Assembly: GCF_018130215.1 (NCBI RefSeq)
Contig: NZ_JAFCKQ010000018.1
Location: forward strand, 62,001-126,000
Length of the DNA stretch: 64,000 nucleotides
Source: Bradyrhizobium jicamae
GTDB lineage: Bacteria; Pseudomonadota; Alphaproteobacteria; Rhizobiales; Xanthobacteraceae
Direction: 5' to 3'
The notes beneath the pieces were generated by a model. The model was not told where the DNA came from. It did not search any database and was given only the letters and a program-made list of their open reading frames with translations. This document shows, piece after piece, positions 1 to 9,111 of this stretch (position 1 is its first letter; each line of letters begins with the position of its first letter). The position numbers were made by a program, and so were the translations under genes.

Positions 1-778
1 CTGCCTTGATCGTGCTCGCGCTTAAGAACGTTGAGTTTTGGAATGGAGGCTTCGGGAATCGGTGCCGAACTAGCGTCCAATGGTCATCCGAAGTGCGAAA
101 TAGGCCCCCGCACCGACGACCGCAGTGACGCCGAGTGCGAAGAGGACACGCGAGAGGTCAGCTGGTTTCGAAGATCGGATCAGGTTTCTTACTTACGACT
201 AAGCCAAGGGCTAACCGGAATGAGGACAACGGTAACAGTCCGGCCAAACGCCGCTGTAACAGGTTTGTGTGGCCCGTGCCCTCAAGCGGCGCCTTCCCGG
301 CGCTGGGTCGTTTCTTAGAGGCGGAAATAGAGCTAGTCGCGGTTCACGCGTGCCAGCATGAGCAAAGTGGGCGGGTGGGACCCTCGCTCCCTTGGGGACT
401 GGAGCGGCGATCCCTATCGCGCGATGGTCGGGGTTTGGGATGGGCGGGTTGGCCAATCCGCATGACTATCGATCAGAGTAGAACCTAGAATGGCCGCGGC
501 AATCGCCATTCCGAGCTAGCCCTAAAGTGCTCGCAATTTGGGAATTAACCCTACGACCGTATGTTGTATCGCTGGCAGCAGCTGCGGGCTCTGTCCCGGA
601 GATCAAAGGTGGACCGAACCTCCACCCGGCTTCGCCCGGCGCATCTCCATCTCTCGTGCACATAGAGAAGGTGAGCGAAGCCGCCCACCAACAGGGGCGG
701 CTTCGTCGTGTTGGCCTCACTTCGACGCGCCAATCACCGATATGGGCTCGCGCGGGGCACCGCGGCACTAGCGGGCCG
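1..778. other. Region without a convincing gene
   Basis: I see no complete gene here. A minus-strand reading frame ending at 70-72 encodes a hydrophobic tail (LSRVLFALGVTAVVGAGAYF) that looks like the C-terminus of a small membrane protein. It is closed by a stop just upstream, near 195, with no usable start codon, so it is at best a remnant. Confidence 0.4.
676..705. terminator. Stem-loop, possible terminator
   Basis: A perfect 11-bp inverted repeat (CGAAGCCGCCC and its complement) surrounds an 8-base loop. Neither strand has a run of T after the stem, so this is not a classic intrinsic terminator. It could be an mRNA 3' stem left from a lost gene. Confidence 0.3.
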
Positions 779-1384
779 TCATAGACGGTCGTCCAGCTTC
801 CGGCCCATTGCTGGGTGCTCCCGATTTTTGACCTTGACCCAATCTTTTGAGCGGCCGGCGCGATAGGGGCGGTCGCTGCGCTTGGAGACCAGACCCTCCA
901 ATCCCATCAGGCATGCATGGCGATAGAGGTCGGGGCCGATCTCGCCTTGCTCGAAAGGTGCGAGGTGGATGCCGTCGATGCGGCGCGCGAGGATCCGGGC
1001 GAGATTGGTCTTTCGCAGGTGTAGAGGCAGCTTCCGTAGATCGTCGCCTTCGAGCACGAGAATGTCGAAAGCGTAGAGTTCGACCTCCGCGTTATGCATG
1101 CCCGAGTGCAAGCCGTCGAAGTCCGAGCGGCCATCAACGCCGAGCAGTACTGCCTCGCCGTCGAGTACGAACCGCTGGCAGCGGTTTCGCAGCGCGGCCT
1201 CGGTGATCAGGGGAAAACTTTTGCTCCAGTCGTGGCCGTTCCGGGTGAACAGGTGCACCGCGTGGCCATCGCGCATGACGATCAGCCGGTAGCCATCATG
1301 CTTCACCTCGTGCAGCCAAGCGTCGGTCGCCGGCACAGCCGCGCCAGCGGTCGGGATGCAGGGCTGATAGGGCGACTTGAGCAT
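779..1384 (-). CDS. Short ATP-dependent DNA ligase (adenylation domain only)
   Basis: The 201-residue protein has the nucleotidyltransferase motifs of ATP-dependent DNA ligases: motif I EVKHDGYR with predicted AMP-accepting Lys28, motif III FVLDGEAVLL, motif IV EGLVSKR and a final WVKVKN motif V. The OB-fold domain found in most LigC/LigD ligases is absent, because the protein ends about 13 residues after motif V. Compact forms like this are common in Bradyrhizobium and may be genuine rather than truncated. Ku and the polymerase/nuclease partners of end joining are not in the window. A second, broken ligase fragment lies at 37500-37768. Activity without an OB domain is uncertain. Confidence 0.8.
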   Translation of the reverse strand: MLKSPYQPCIPTAGAAVPATDAWLHEVKHDGYRLIVMRDGHAVHLFTRNGHDWSKSFPLITEAALRNRCQRFVLDGEAVLLGVDGRSDFDGLHSGMHNAEVELYAFDILVLEGDDLRKLPLHLRKTNLARILARRIDGIHLAPFEQGEIGPDLYRHACLMGLEGLVSKRSDRPYRAGRSKDWVKVKNREHPAMGRKLDDRL

Positions 1385-1469
1385 GCCCCCAAGATAGGTA
1401 TCCGGGGCTGACTTTACGAATCCGCAGAGGAAGCGGCGGGCGCTGCGTCATCAGGCGAACAGATCCTTC

Positions 1470-1862
1470 CCGGGCCTAAGCCATCCTGACGAAGGTCCCG
1501 CTCTCGTGGATCGGCTCGAGCCAGCCCTACTCGATCGGGTATTTCAGGCCGGCGAAGTATTCGGCCGGCGTTGCCTTGTCGCCTAAGAGAAAGGGATCGT
1601 TGAGCCGTTCGATATAGATCCGGCCGTCCTGGACAGGATCGAAGGCGCGGGCGTGCGCCATCAGGCGCCGCGCGGTGCCTTTGCGCAAGTCGCGCCGCCA
1701 GAGCTTCCGGGTCGAGAGGCTCGCCGATCGGATTGGCCGCGAATGCAGGCCCGTTCATGAACTCGATCACGAGCCGATTATGTGGTGAGGCTGACTTGAT
1801 ATCGCCGATGACGAGGGAGCGCAGTTGATAAAGGTCGAGCTTGCTCAGCGTCAGATATACTG
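1470..1862 (-). pseudogene. Decayed conserved hypothetical gene
   Basis: Reading the minus strand from about 1862 gives a coherent protein (LTLSKLDLYQLRSLVIGDIK, then NRLVIEFMNGPAF) up to about 1710. There one frame must be left for the next to continue with DLRKGTARRLMAHARAF and PAEYFAGLKYPIE. That second part is cut by an in-frame TAG near 1527 before GWLEPIHESGTFVRMA. The start codon also appears lost. The pieces fit one rhizobial-type hypothetical protein with at least one frameshift and one nonsense change. Function unknown. Confidence 0.55.
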
Positions 1863-1974
1863 ACTAATCGACGACATCGACAGGGTCATTAAAACCTGAG
1901 TAACATCCGGAGCAGCCGTTCGGCGGGTTCATTTTACCGAAAGGGATTAAGATGTACTCCGCGCTCCGACACCT

Positions 1975-3180
1975 TTGCTGTGTGGCCATTCTCACCGGGC
2001 CTTCGGTTTGAGCACGAACTCTCTCGGACAGACGTCGAAGCGCTACGACCCCGGCGCAAGCGACACTGAAATCAAGGTTGGAAACATCATGCCGTATAGT
2101 GGACCTGCGTCTGCTTACGGGATCTTCGGCCGCACTGAAACTGCGTACATCAGGAAGATCAATGCCGAAGGCGGAATCAATGGTCGCAAGATCAATTTCA
2201 TTTCCTACGATGATGGATACTGCCCACCCAAGACGGTCGAGCAGGCGCGAAAGCTCGTCGAAAGCGACGAAGTCCTGCTCATCTTCAGCTCGCTAGGCAC
2301 CCCAACGAACACCGCAATACATCAATACATGAATTCCAGGAAAGTGCCGCAGATGTTTGTCGCGACACGTGCGAGCAAATGGAACGATCCAAAACGCTAT
2401 CCGTGGACGATCGGATTTGGCGTCAGTTACGAATCGGAAGCGAGGATCTACGCGGCTTATATCCTGAACAACTATCCCGGCAAGACCATCGGTGTGCTCT
2501 ATCAGTACGATGATTTAGGGAAGGACTACCTGAAGGGACTCCATGAAGGTCTCGGCGACAAGGCGGGCAGCTTGATCACTGCTGAGGTCTCCTACGACGT
2601 CACCAACCCGACGGTAGAGCCCCAGGTCGTGCGCATCAAGGACACACACCCGGATATCTTCATCAACATCTCCACCCCGAAATTCGCCGCCCAGGCCATC
2701 AGGAAAATGGCCGAGTTGAATTGGAAGCCGGTCCACATCTTGGCTAGCGTATCGAATTCCATCGGAGCGGTGTTGCAGGTCGCGGGCTACGAAAATAGCC
2801 AGGGCCTGCTGTCGGCCTCACCCCAGAAGGACGTTGATGACCCCGAGTTGAGGGATGATCCAGGTGTCCAGGAGTGGCGGATTTTTATGACGAAATGGTA
2901 TCCCGACGGGGATCAGAATGATGGGTTCACGAGGAATGGATGCTTGCTTGCGAAAGCGTTGGAGAGGGTGCTGCGGCAGTGCGGAGATGACCTTACGCGA
3001 GAGAACGTGATGCGACAGGCATCCAACCTCGATTTTGAGATCGGCCTCCTGCTTCCGGGAATCCGTGTCACCACAAGCCCGAATGACTTTGCTCCCATCA
3101 AGCAGTTGCAGATGATGCGCTTCATCGGCCGGAGATGGGAGCGCTTCGGACCGATCTTGGACTCGGAAAAGCTGACCTAG
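1975..3180 (+). CDS. Branched-chain amino acid-type ABC transporter substrate-binding protein
   Basis: The product resembles the periplasmic leucine/amide-binding family (Peripla_BP_6): an opening IKVGNIMPYSGPASAYG, a central VLYQYDDLGKDYLKGL and a typical C-terminal LQMMRFIGRRWERFGPIL. It would deliver a small ligand to an ABC permease, but no permease or ATPase gene lies nearby. The N-terminus is odd. The only good ATG (1952) opens a signal-peptide-like MYSALRHLCCVAILTGPSV in a different frame that stops after 19 codons, whereas this frame has only a TTG start at 1975. A small indel near 2005 has probably separated the signal peptide from the mature protein, so export may be lost. Confidence 0.75.
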   Translation: MLCGHSHRAFGLSTNSLGQTSKRYDPGASDTEIKVGNIMPYSGPASAYGIFGRTETAYIRKINAEGGINGRKINFISYDDGYCPPKTVEQARKLVESDEVLLIFSSLGTPTNTAIHQYMNSRKVPQMFVATRASKWNDPKRYPWTIGFGVSYESEARIYAAYILNNYPGKTIGVLYQYDDLGKDYLKGLHEGLGDKAGSLITAEVSYDVTNPTVEPQVVRIKDTHPDIFINISTPKFAAQAIRKMAELNWKPVHILASVSNSIGAVLQVAGYENSQGLLSASPQKDVDDPELRDDPGVQEWRIFMTKWYPDGDQNDGFTRNGCLLAKALERVLRQCGDDLTRENVMRQASNLDFEIGLLLPGIRVTTSPNDFAPIKQLQMMRFIGRRWERFGPILDSEKLT

Positions 3181-3482
3181 TGCCGCCGATCTGAAGTCCC
3201 TAGCTCCGTACTGTTGGAAGTCCAGCAGCGGGCCTCCAATCCTTCGCGAGTTGGGCGAATGCACGTCACCCGACTTGGCGGCAACATTGGTGCCACGCTT
3301 GTTCGCAGCCGTATTCCGCCATGAGATCGTTGAGGGCTGCGGATCTCTGCCCCAGCTTCGTCCCACCCGGGACACGCTTCGCGAGGCTTTGGTCATCTCT
3401 GGGTCAAACGCGTCGCTTCAACCGCTTGCCGGCTACTTCTGTTCTGCGTCCACAAGTGACATTGTTCGCATCCGATCTGACT
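3181..3482. other. Intergenic, nothing recognised
   Basis: I see no coding pattern, repeat or clear regulatory site here. It separates the plus-strand binding-protein gene from a convergent small gene. Confidence 0.4.
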
Positions 3483-3740
3483 TCATCGTTCTCCCGGCCA
3501 CCAAACCGACGGCGGGTTCATCGCCGAGATCTTGTTGGTCCGCAGCGCGACGAGATGGCTCCGCTTGAACGGATGCCCACTCCGCCGCGAGCAGTCCTTG
3601 CAGCGCATGTACCGCTCGAGCTCATGGACCGGCGTCCATTTCGGTCGGCGGACGATGTCGAGCGCGACGGTCTGATGGGTCTCGCAGCCGAGGCACTTGA
3701 CCTCGAGATATCGGTATCCGGCGTTCAGGGCATCGCCCAA
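3483..3740 (-). CDS. Conserved small protein with zinc-ribbon-like cysteine pairs
   Basis: The 85-residue product contains CLGC and, about 30 residues later, CKDC, an arrangement expected for a small zinc ribbon. The surrounding text (ETHQTVALDIVRRPK, HELERYMRCKDC, ending PPSVWWPGER) is of a type I associate with conserved Bradyrhizobium hypothetical proteins. No ATG is available: the frame is open to about 3770 and the best start is TTG at 3740. This leaves the N-terminus uncertain, and the first residues may have been lost. Function unknown; nucleic-acid or protein binding is only an inference. Confidence 0.6.
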   Translation of the reverse strand: MGDALNAGYRYLEVKCLGCETHQTVALDIVRRPKWTPVHELERYMRCKDCSRRSGHPFKRSHLVALRTNKISAMNPPSVWWPGER

Positions 3741-3919
3741 GGGCAGGGGGTAGAGCTCGGATGGGAGGCCTCTTATGGAATCCCTATGCCGTGGGTCCGC
3801 TTATACCCTCGATTTCATATGCAATCAGATCCATTTGTCACAGTTGCGGAAATCGCGGCCGGGCCAAATGGAGACGGGTCATGCGTACGCAGGCTGTTAT
3901 CCGGGAGGTGCATTCAGTT

Positions 3920-4033
3920 ATGGCGGGATGGATGTCGACAAAGACCGTCCGCGTCTTGGTGTTGCTCGGCAGCCTTGTAATTCTTGCCATCGCTGTCAAC
4001 GCGACAATAATCCTCCTCGACGGCAGGTATTAG
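3920..4033 (+). CDS. Possible 37-residue single-pass membrane peptide
   Basis: A GGAGG sequence at 3904-3908 precedes ATG 3920; a second in-frame ATG lies at 3932. The product MAGWMSTKTVRVLVLLGSLV continues with ILAIAVNATIILL, giving one strong transmembrane helix. It sits just upstream of the antiporter gene at 4141. It is too short for composition to be decisive. Confidence 0.35.
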   Translation: MAGWMSTKTVRVLVLLGSLVILAIAVNATIILLDGRY

Positions 4034-4140
4034 CTGTTGAATAAGAGCGAATATCACTGACAAATCAAGAATGAGTCGCCGACGGCAGTGCGCCCCAGCC
4101 ACAATGGAACTGCGGGGCAATTGGTCGCATAGCCAAGGCT

Positions 4141-5466
4141 ATGCCGATGGCGAAAGAACCCTTCGGCTTGGTTCTCCTTTGGGGGCTTCTCTTGGTCGTC
4201 GCGCTCATTCTGATCTTTGTTGCCGCCTACCCCGTTATCGCGCTGGAGCATCCGCTTAAGATCAGCAAATCCGCCACGGCTCTATTCGCGGCGGGGTTGC
4301 TGTGGACAGTTTACGCGCTCTCGATTGGAGATCGCGGCCGCCTTGGGCATGAACTCGACGAAACCGTAACTGCGACAGCGCGCATCACGTTTTTTCTGCT
4401 GGGCGCGATGACTATAGTCGAAGTGATCGACGCGCATGACGGCTTCGCGCTGATCACCTCGCGCATCCGCAAGCGGGGAATGACAGGCTTGCTGTGGCTG
4501 GTATCTTGGGTGACTTTCTTCCTCAGCGCCGTCCTCGACAACCTGACCACGACCATTGTGATGGTCTCTTTGATGCGGAAGCTGCTCGACCGGAGCGACA
4601 ACCGGTTGCTGTTCGCATCAGTGATCGTGGTAGCGGCGAATGCGGGTGGCGCCTGGTCGCCGATGGGGGACGTGACGACTACCATGCTCTGGATTGGTGG
4701 GCAGGTGACGGCGCTCGGAATCATCAAGGCGCTGCTTCTGGCGTCGGTCGTCAATCTTCTTGTTCCCCTGGTGGTCGTGATATTTGGTCTCAGGGGCATA
4801 CCGTTCCAGGCTACTAGCACCAACGAGGCGTCTGATGTTCAGCCCTTCGAGCGCAACTTGATGCTCGTGCTTGGCCTTGGTGTTCTGATAGCTGTACCGG
4901 CGTTCAAGCAGGTCACCCACCTGCCGCCTTTCATGGGCATCCTGTTCGGGCTCGGTATTCTTTGGTTGGCCGGAGAAATCCTGCATCGGGATAAGCCACT
5001 GGAGCAGCGGCACAGACTGACGCTTGCGCATGCGCTCAGTCGCATCGATCTGAGCTCACTGCTGTTCTTTGTCGGAATCCTGTTTGCGGTTGCGACTTTG
5101 GAGCACGCCAAGATTCTCGAAGCGCTGGCGGGAACGCTGAATCGTGCGATTGGGCGTCAGGACGTTATCGTGTTGTTGCTCGGCATATTGAGCGCAATTG
5201 TTGACAACGTGCCGCTCGTAGCAGCGGCCATGGGAATGTATCCGCTCTCGCAATATCCGACGGACAGCCTCCTGTGGGAGTTCATGGCCTATTGCGCGGG
5301 AACCGGTGGCTCGATCTTGATCATTGGATCAGCTGCTGGAGTCGCGGCGATGGGTATAGAGAAGATCCAGTTCATCTGGTACATGCGCCGTATAGCAGGG
5401 CTTGCGGCTCTCGGTTACTTCGCTGGCGCAGTCGTTTACATCGTGCAGTTCAGGCTCACACATTGA
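4141..5466 (+). CDS. nhaD: NhaD-type sodium/proton antiporter (ion transporter superfamily)
   Basis: The 441-residue protein is strongly hydrophobic with about eleven predicted transmembrane segments. It carries family signatures: VLDNLTTTIVMVSLMRK, then AANAGGAWSPMGDVTTTMLW, and a second inverted-repeat half with SAIVDNVPLVAAAMGMY and YCAGTGGSILIIGSAAG. The DN(L/V)(T/P) pairs in both halves match the known organisation of NhaD/citrate-type carriers. It would exchange Na+ (or Li+) for H+ at the inner membrane. The neighbouring Kup and Kdp-like genes point to a cation-homeostasis cluster. ATG 4141 has only a weak AAGG ribosome site, and ATG 4147 is an alternative. Confidence 0.85.
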   Translation: MPMAKEPFGLVLLWGLLLVVALILIFVAAYPVIALEHPLKISKSATALFAAGLLWTVYALSIGDRGRLGHELDETVTATARITFFLLGAMTIVEVIDAHDGFALITSRIRKRGMTGLLWLVSWVTFFLSAVLDNLTTTIVMVSLMRKLLDRSDNRLLFASVIVVAANAGGAWSPMGDVTTTMLWIGGQVTALGIIKALLLASVVNLLVPLVVVIFGLRGIPFQATSTNEASDVQPFERNLMLVLGLGVLIAVPAFKQVTHLPPFMGILFGLGILWLAGEILHRDKPLEQRHRLTLAHALSRIDLSSLLFFVGILFAVATLEHAKILEALAGTLNRAIGRQDVIVLLLGILSAIVDNVPLVAAAMGMYPLSQYPTDSLLWEFMAYCAGTGGSILIIGSAAGVAAMGIEKIQFIWYMRRIAGLAALGYFAGAVVYIVQFRLTH

Positions 5467-5564
5467 GTGCTCGCTGCAATGAGGACGAGCGCCGTCGGCA
5501 GGCACGGCCCGAATATTTGGCGAGCGATTGTAGCGGTCAGAAGCGCTCGGGATTCAAGTCTCCC

Positions 5565-5649
5565 TTACCACCGTGCGATGGCGTGAGCGTAGGTAATCGC
5601 CAGTGCGAAGAGGGCCGAGCGCAATTGCAATCATCAGGGCGTCCATCAT
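5565..5649 (-). pseudogene. Frameshifted small membrane peptide upstream of kup
   Basis: A strong AAAGGAGG site precedes tandem ATGs at 5649 and 5646. The frame starts MMDALMIAIAL and would continue as ALFALAITYAHAIARW only if one base (near 5618) is skipped; otherwise it runs into unrelated residues. The expected product is a one-helix peptide of about 28 residues, resembling the small peptides found next to potassium-transport genes. Either this copy is broken or the sequence has a one-base error. Confidence 0.45.
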
Positions 5650-5963
5650 GGGAAGCCTCCTTTGCGCGCTATTATAATGTTATTGGCGCGCGACATTGGG
5701 CGGAGACATTTGCAGTAAGACAACGGCGCAACGATCCTTGCGCCATACGCATTCTCCCAATCCTTTCTTCGCGACTCTGCACATAAGTGTTCCAGATGGC
5801 CGCGCAGGCAAAGTTATAGGAATCTTATAAAGATTCTCTCCCTCAGTGGATGCGGCGAAGAGCCGGTTTAGGATCATTCGCGCTAGTTGTCGGATGACCA
5901 TTTACACACAGCTTGGGCATGATTAGTGTTTTGCCCGGGAAGCCTGCAGGCGGAGGGGCGTCG

Positions 5964-7886
5964 ATGAGCTTAGCCGCGGGGACCGGTGCGACCAGGCATG
6001 CGAAAGCACGACCTCGATTGGCGGCATCAGCGATCGCCTGCATGGGCGTTGTGTTCGGGGATATCGGCACCAGTCCACTCTACACATTGAATGTTGCGGT
6101 CAAATCGGCAAGCCCAGACGGGCATGTCATGCCGGAAGCGGTCATTGGCATCGTCTCGTTGATCTTCTGGTCCCTCATCATCGTCATTTCCATCAAGTAC
6201 GCGATCCTCATCATGCGCGCAGACAACCACGGCGAGGGCGGCATTCTGGCGTTGCTAGCCTTGGCCAGTCCGCAACGCGCCAAATCCGACAAATGGCGAG
6301 CCGCGTTTATCGTCGTCGGCCTTATCGGCGCAACGCTGCTTTACGGCGACGGGACGATTACGCCCGCGATCTCCGTCTTGAGCGCGATCGAGGGCCTGAA
6401 GATCTATGCGCCGCAACTAAATCACGTCGTCGTGCCGCTGACCGTGCTTATCCTCAGTGGCCTATTCATTATTCAGCGCAAGGGCACATCCTGGATCGGC
6501 GGCTTCTTCGGACCCATCATGCTGGTCTGGTTTATCATTTGCGGAGTGCTTGGCATCGAAGGGATCCTTGCGAATCCCGGCATATTGGCCGCACTGAGTC
6601 CGCTGCCCGCGATCACCTATCTCTCGCATGCGGGCAGCCTGGCTTTCGTCGTTATCGGCGGCGCATTTCTCGCCGTGACGGGCGGCGAAGCGTTTTATGC
6701 CGACATGGGCCATTTCGGACCGCTGCCAATTCGCGTGGCCTGGTTTGCCGTCGCGCTGCCGACACTGACGCTCAACTATTTCGGGCAGGGCGCTCTGCTG
6801 TTGCTCGATCCTACTTCTCCTCAGGTTATCGACAGCCCGTTTTACGCTTTGGCGCCAAGCTGGGCGCTCTACCCTCTCATCATCCTTGCAACGGTTGCGA
6901 CCGTGATCGCCTCGCAATCGATCATCTCCGGCGCTTATTCCATGACGCAGCAGGCGATCAGCCTCGGGTTTCTCCCGCGCATGAAAGTCGTGCATACCGA
7001 AGGTCGGGAGATCGGCCAGGTCTACTTGCCATTCGTCAATTGGGCGCTTGCCGCTGGAACGCTCGTCGCCACGATTGGTTTCGGATCGTCGGACGCGCTG
7101 GCCGGAGCTTTCGGCATCGCCGTGTCACTCCTTATGGTGATCACGACGCTGATGGCGACGGTCGTCGCGCTGCATTGGAGGTTTCCTCCTTATATCGTCT
7201 ACACCGTGAACATAGCGCTGCTCGCGCTTGACACGCTGTTCTTTGCCTCGACCGCGTCCAAGCTGCTCGACGGCGGCTGGTATCCCTTGCTCATCGCCGT
7301 CGTTATTTCGTTCCTGATGCTGACCTGGAGAAAGGGTGAGCAGATCATGGATGTCGTGCGGCTCGAGATCCGCGAGCAGATCGATACGTTCCTCGAGAAT
7401 CTGCGCAAGAACCCGCCGGTCCGGGTGCCGGGAACGGCGGTTGTGCTCGGGCGTTTGTCGAAGGGCATTCCACTGGCGCTTTCGCATAGCGTAAAATGCA
7501 GCCACGTGCTGCAGGAGAACCTGGTTCTGGTCGCCGTCTCGACGACGGAAGTCCCTCGTACACCGGACGAGGGGCGGGTCGTGGTTCAGCCCATCGCCGA
7601 AGGCATCACGCGCGTCGAACTGCGGTTCGGGTTCATGGAAGAGCCCAACGTACCGCGAGAACTCGACGCGGCGATGAAGCGCGGTGTGCTCGCGCCGTTC
7701 GATCTCAGCGCGGCGGTCTATTACACCGGTCACGAGACCATCGTTCCGACCGGCTTGCGCGCCGGCCTGCCGCGCTGGCGCGAAACGATATTCGCATTCA
7801 TGCACCACAACGCGCAGCGCCCTGGCGCCTATTTCAAGATCCCGGGCAGGCAGGTCATGGAGGTAGGGGTCGAATTCGACATATGA
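5964..7886 (+). CDS. kup: Low-affinity potassium transporter Kup
   Basis: This is a K+/H+ symporter of the KUP/HAK/KT family. Signatures include the first-helix motif GVVFGDIGTSPLYT, the YGDGTITPAISVLSA segment, the GGEAFYADMGHFG loop and the QAISLGFLPRMKVVHT region, followed by a hydrophilic C-terminal domain of about 150 residues. About twelve transmembrane segments are expected. I prefer ATG 5964 because GGAGGGG lies 6 bases upstream, giving 640 residues; TTG 5913 or ATG 5919 would add about 15. Upstream lie the NhaD-type gene and the broken small peptide; downstream are the KdpE-like regulator and porins. Confidence 0.93.
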   Translation: MSLAAGTGATRHAKARPRLAASAIACMGVVFGDIGTSPLYTLNVAVKSASPDGHVMPEAVIGIVSLIFWSLIIVISIKYAILIMRADNHGEGGILALLALASPQRAKSDKWRAAFIVVGLIGATLLYGDGTITPAISVLSAIEGLKIYAPQLNHVVVPLTVLILSGLFIIQRKGTSWIGGFFGPIMLVWFIICGVLGIEGILANPGILAALSPLPAITYLSHAGSLAFVVIGGAFLAVTGGEAFYADMGHFGPLPIRVAWFAVALPTLTLNYFGQGALLLLDPTSPQVIDSPFYALAPSWALYPLIILATVATVIASQSIISGAYSMTQQAISLGFLPRMKVVHTEGREIGQVYLPFVNWALAAGTLVATIGFGSSDALAGAFGIAVSLLMVITTLMATVVALHWRFPPYIVYTVNIALLALDTLFFASTASKLLDGGWYPLLIAVVISFLMLTWRKGEQIMDVVRLEIREQIDTFLENLRKNPPVRVPGTAVVLGRLSKGIPLALSHSVKCSHVLQENLVLVAVSTTEVPRTPDEGRVVVQPIAEGITRVELRFGFMEEPNVPRELDAAMKRGVLAPFDLSAAVYYTGHETIVPTGLRAGLPRWRETIFAFMHHNAQRPGAYFKIPGRQVMEVGVEFDI

Positions 7887-8234
7887 GCGGATATTGAGCG
7901 ACGACGCTGGGCTATCGTATCCACGGACTTGGGAAGGTCATGCGGGTGGATTGCGGCAAGTGTTCTCGGACTTGTCGCGGGCCTCAGTGACGTTGCGCAG
8001 AGGGAAACCGCCATCTCCTCGGCTGCGCTGCCGGACAAGAGCCAGTACAACGCGGTTCGATCCGGTCTCCACTGACCAGATGCGCGACTTCAACACCGAC
8101 CGTCCACCCAAGGCCAACGGCCGTCCTCGGTCGACGCGGGACATTTCCAGTACGAGACTGCTGGCGCCGCCCGTTGAGCCGCAATACCTCTGGGCGAAGT
8201 CGGGGCTCAAGCGCGTTAGAACGAGGCTTGGGCC
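7887..8234. other. Intergenic between kup and a porin remnant
   Basis: I see no intact gene. Minus-strand frames here contain short pieces such as GLGWTVGVEVAH that resemble outer-membrane barrel sequence, so part of the decayed porin to the right may extend into this stretch. I could not join them with confidence. Confidence 0.35.
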
Positions 8235-8612
8235 TCAGTATCTCGCGACCACCGGGCCATCCCAGTGGAACTTGTAGTTGATGCCGAGCTGAACGGTCTG
8301 TGCGGTCTGCTTGACGTTGAGGACCTCGCCGACGGTGGTGCCAGGGGCTGCGAAGTGCTGGCCTGAGGTGTCCTCGATCCACATGTAATTCCATTCCAGG
8401 AAGACCGACCAGTTTGGCGTGAACATCCATTCGCCGCCGACACCGACGGTCATGCCCGGCAGCCAGAAATTCGAGGATTCGAGCAGGGCGCCGCCCGGGA
8501 AGAAGACCTGGTTCTTGTTGTTTAGGAACGCGATGCCACCCTTGACGTAACCAAGGAATTGCGGCGTCCAGAGATAGCCGATCCGACCGGTCGCGGTGCC
8601 GATCGATCGCAA
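8235..8612 (-). pseudogene. C-terminal fragment of an Omp25-like outer membrane protein
   Basis: The 125-residue open stretch has the alternating pattern of a small beta-barrel porin (GRIGYLWTPQFLGYVKGGIA, FLEWNYMWIEDTSG) and ends with the aromatic-terminated GINYKFHWDGPVVARY typical of rhizobial Omp25/RopB-like proteins. The signal peptide and first strands are missing, and the sequence upstream of 8612 does not continue the family. It resembles the intact protein at 12043, which ends GLDYKFGGPVVAKY. This is probably a decayed paralogue. Confidence 0.6.
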
Positions 8613-8735
8613 ATTGTTGGCCTCTTCGCGATGTCGCGCCTTTGATCGCTACGTCCGACACTGATGGCGCTCCCGAGCGGTGCAAATGTGAGAAGCCGGT
8701 CGAGCCCGCAGACCGCATATCTTGGCGTTAGATCA

Positions 8736-8772
8736 GCAAAAAGCCCGTCCGAAGCCGGGGTTCGGACGGGCT
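8736..8772 (-). terminator. Intrinsic terminator on the minus strand
   Basis: A perfect 12-bp stem (8742-8753 with 8761-8772) encloses a 7-base loop. On the minus strand it is followed by TTTTTGC. It is placed to end transcription coming from the response regulator gene at 9112-9825. Confidence 0.75.
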
Positions 8773-9111
8773 CACTTGGAGTAAAACACGACGCCTTGTT
8801 CAAGGGCGGCGCGCATGAATCCTAGCACCGTCGCATCCCAACGCGACTCTCGAATATCATGCAGGCGGCGATTACGCTGTGAGCGTTATGCTTGATTGTT
8901 GCGCGGACGGCGTCGTCGACATGTCGGGACAATGACGGCGAACTTATCTTTTCGCGGTCGAAACCGGGGGAAATCGGGCGCATCGACAAGACCGACAGCA
9001 GTCCCATCGGCACAAATCCAGGCAGAGCAGGTAATTTCGCGACGAGAATATATTATTCCGCAACCCTTCATCGGCAGCGCCCATCGCAAGCCCTCAGCCG
9101 GCAAATCGACG

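Noticed and set aside
6293-7231. Plus-strand frame of 312 codons inside kup
   Set aside because: Arg-rich composition with no family signature; kup itself is unmistakable in the other frame.
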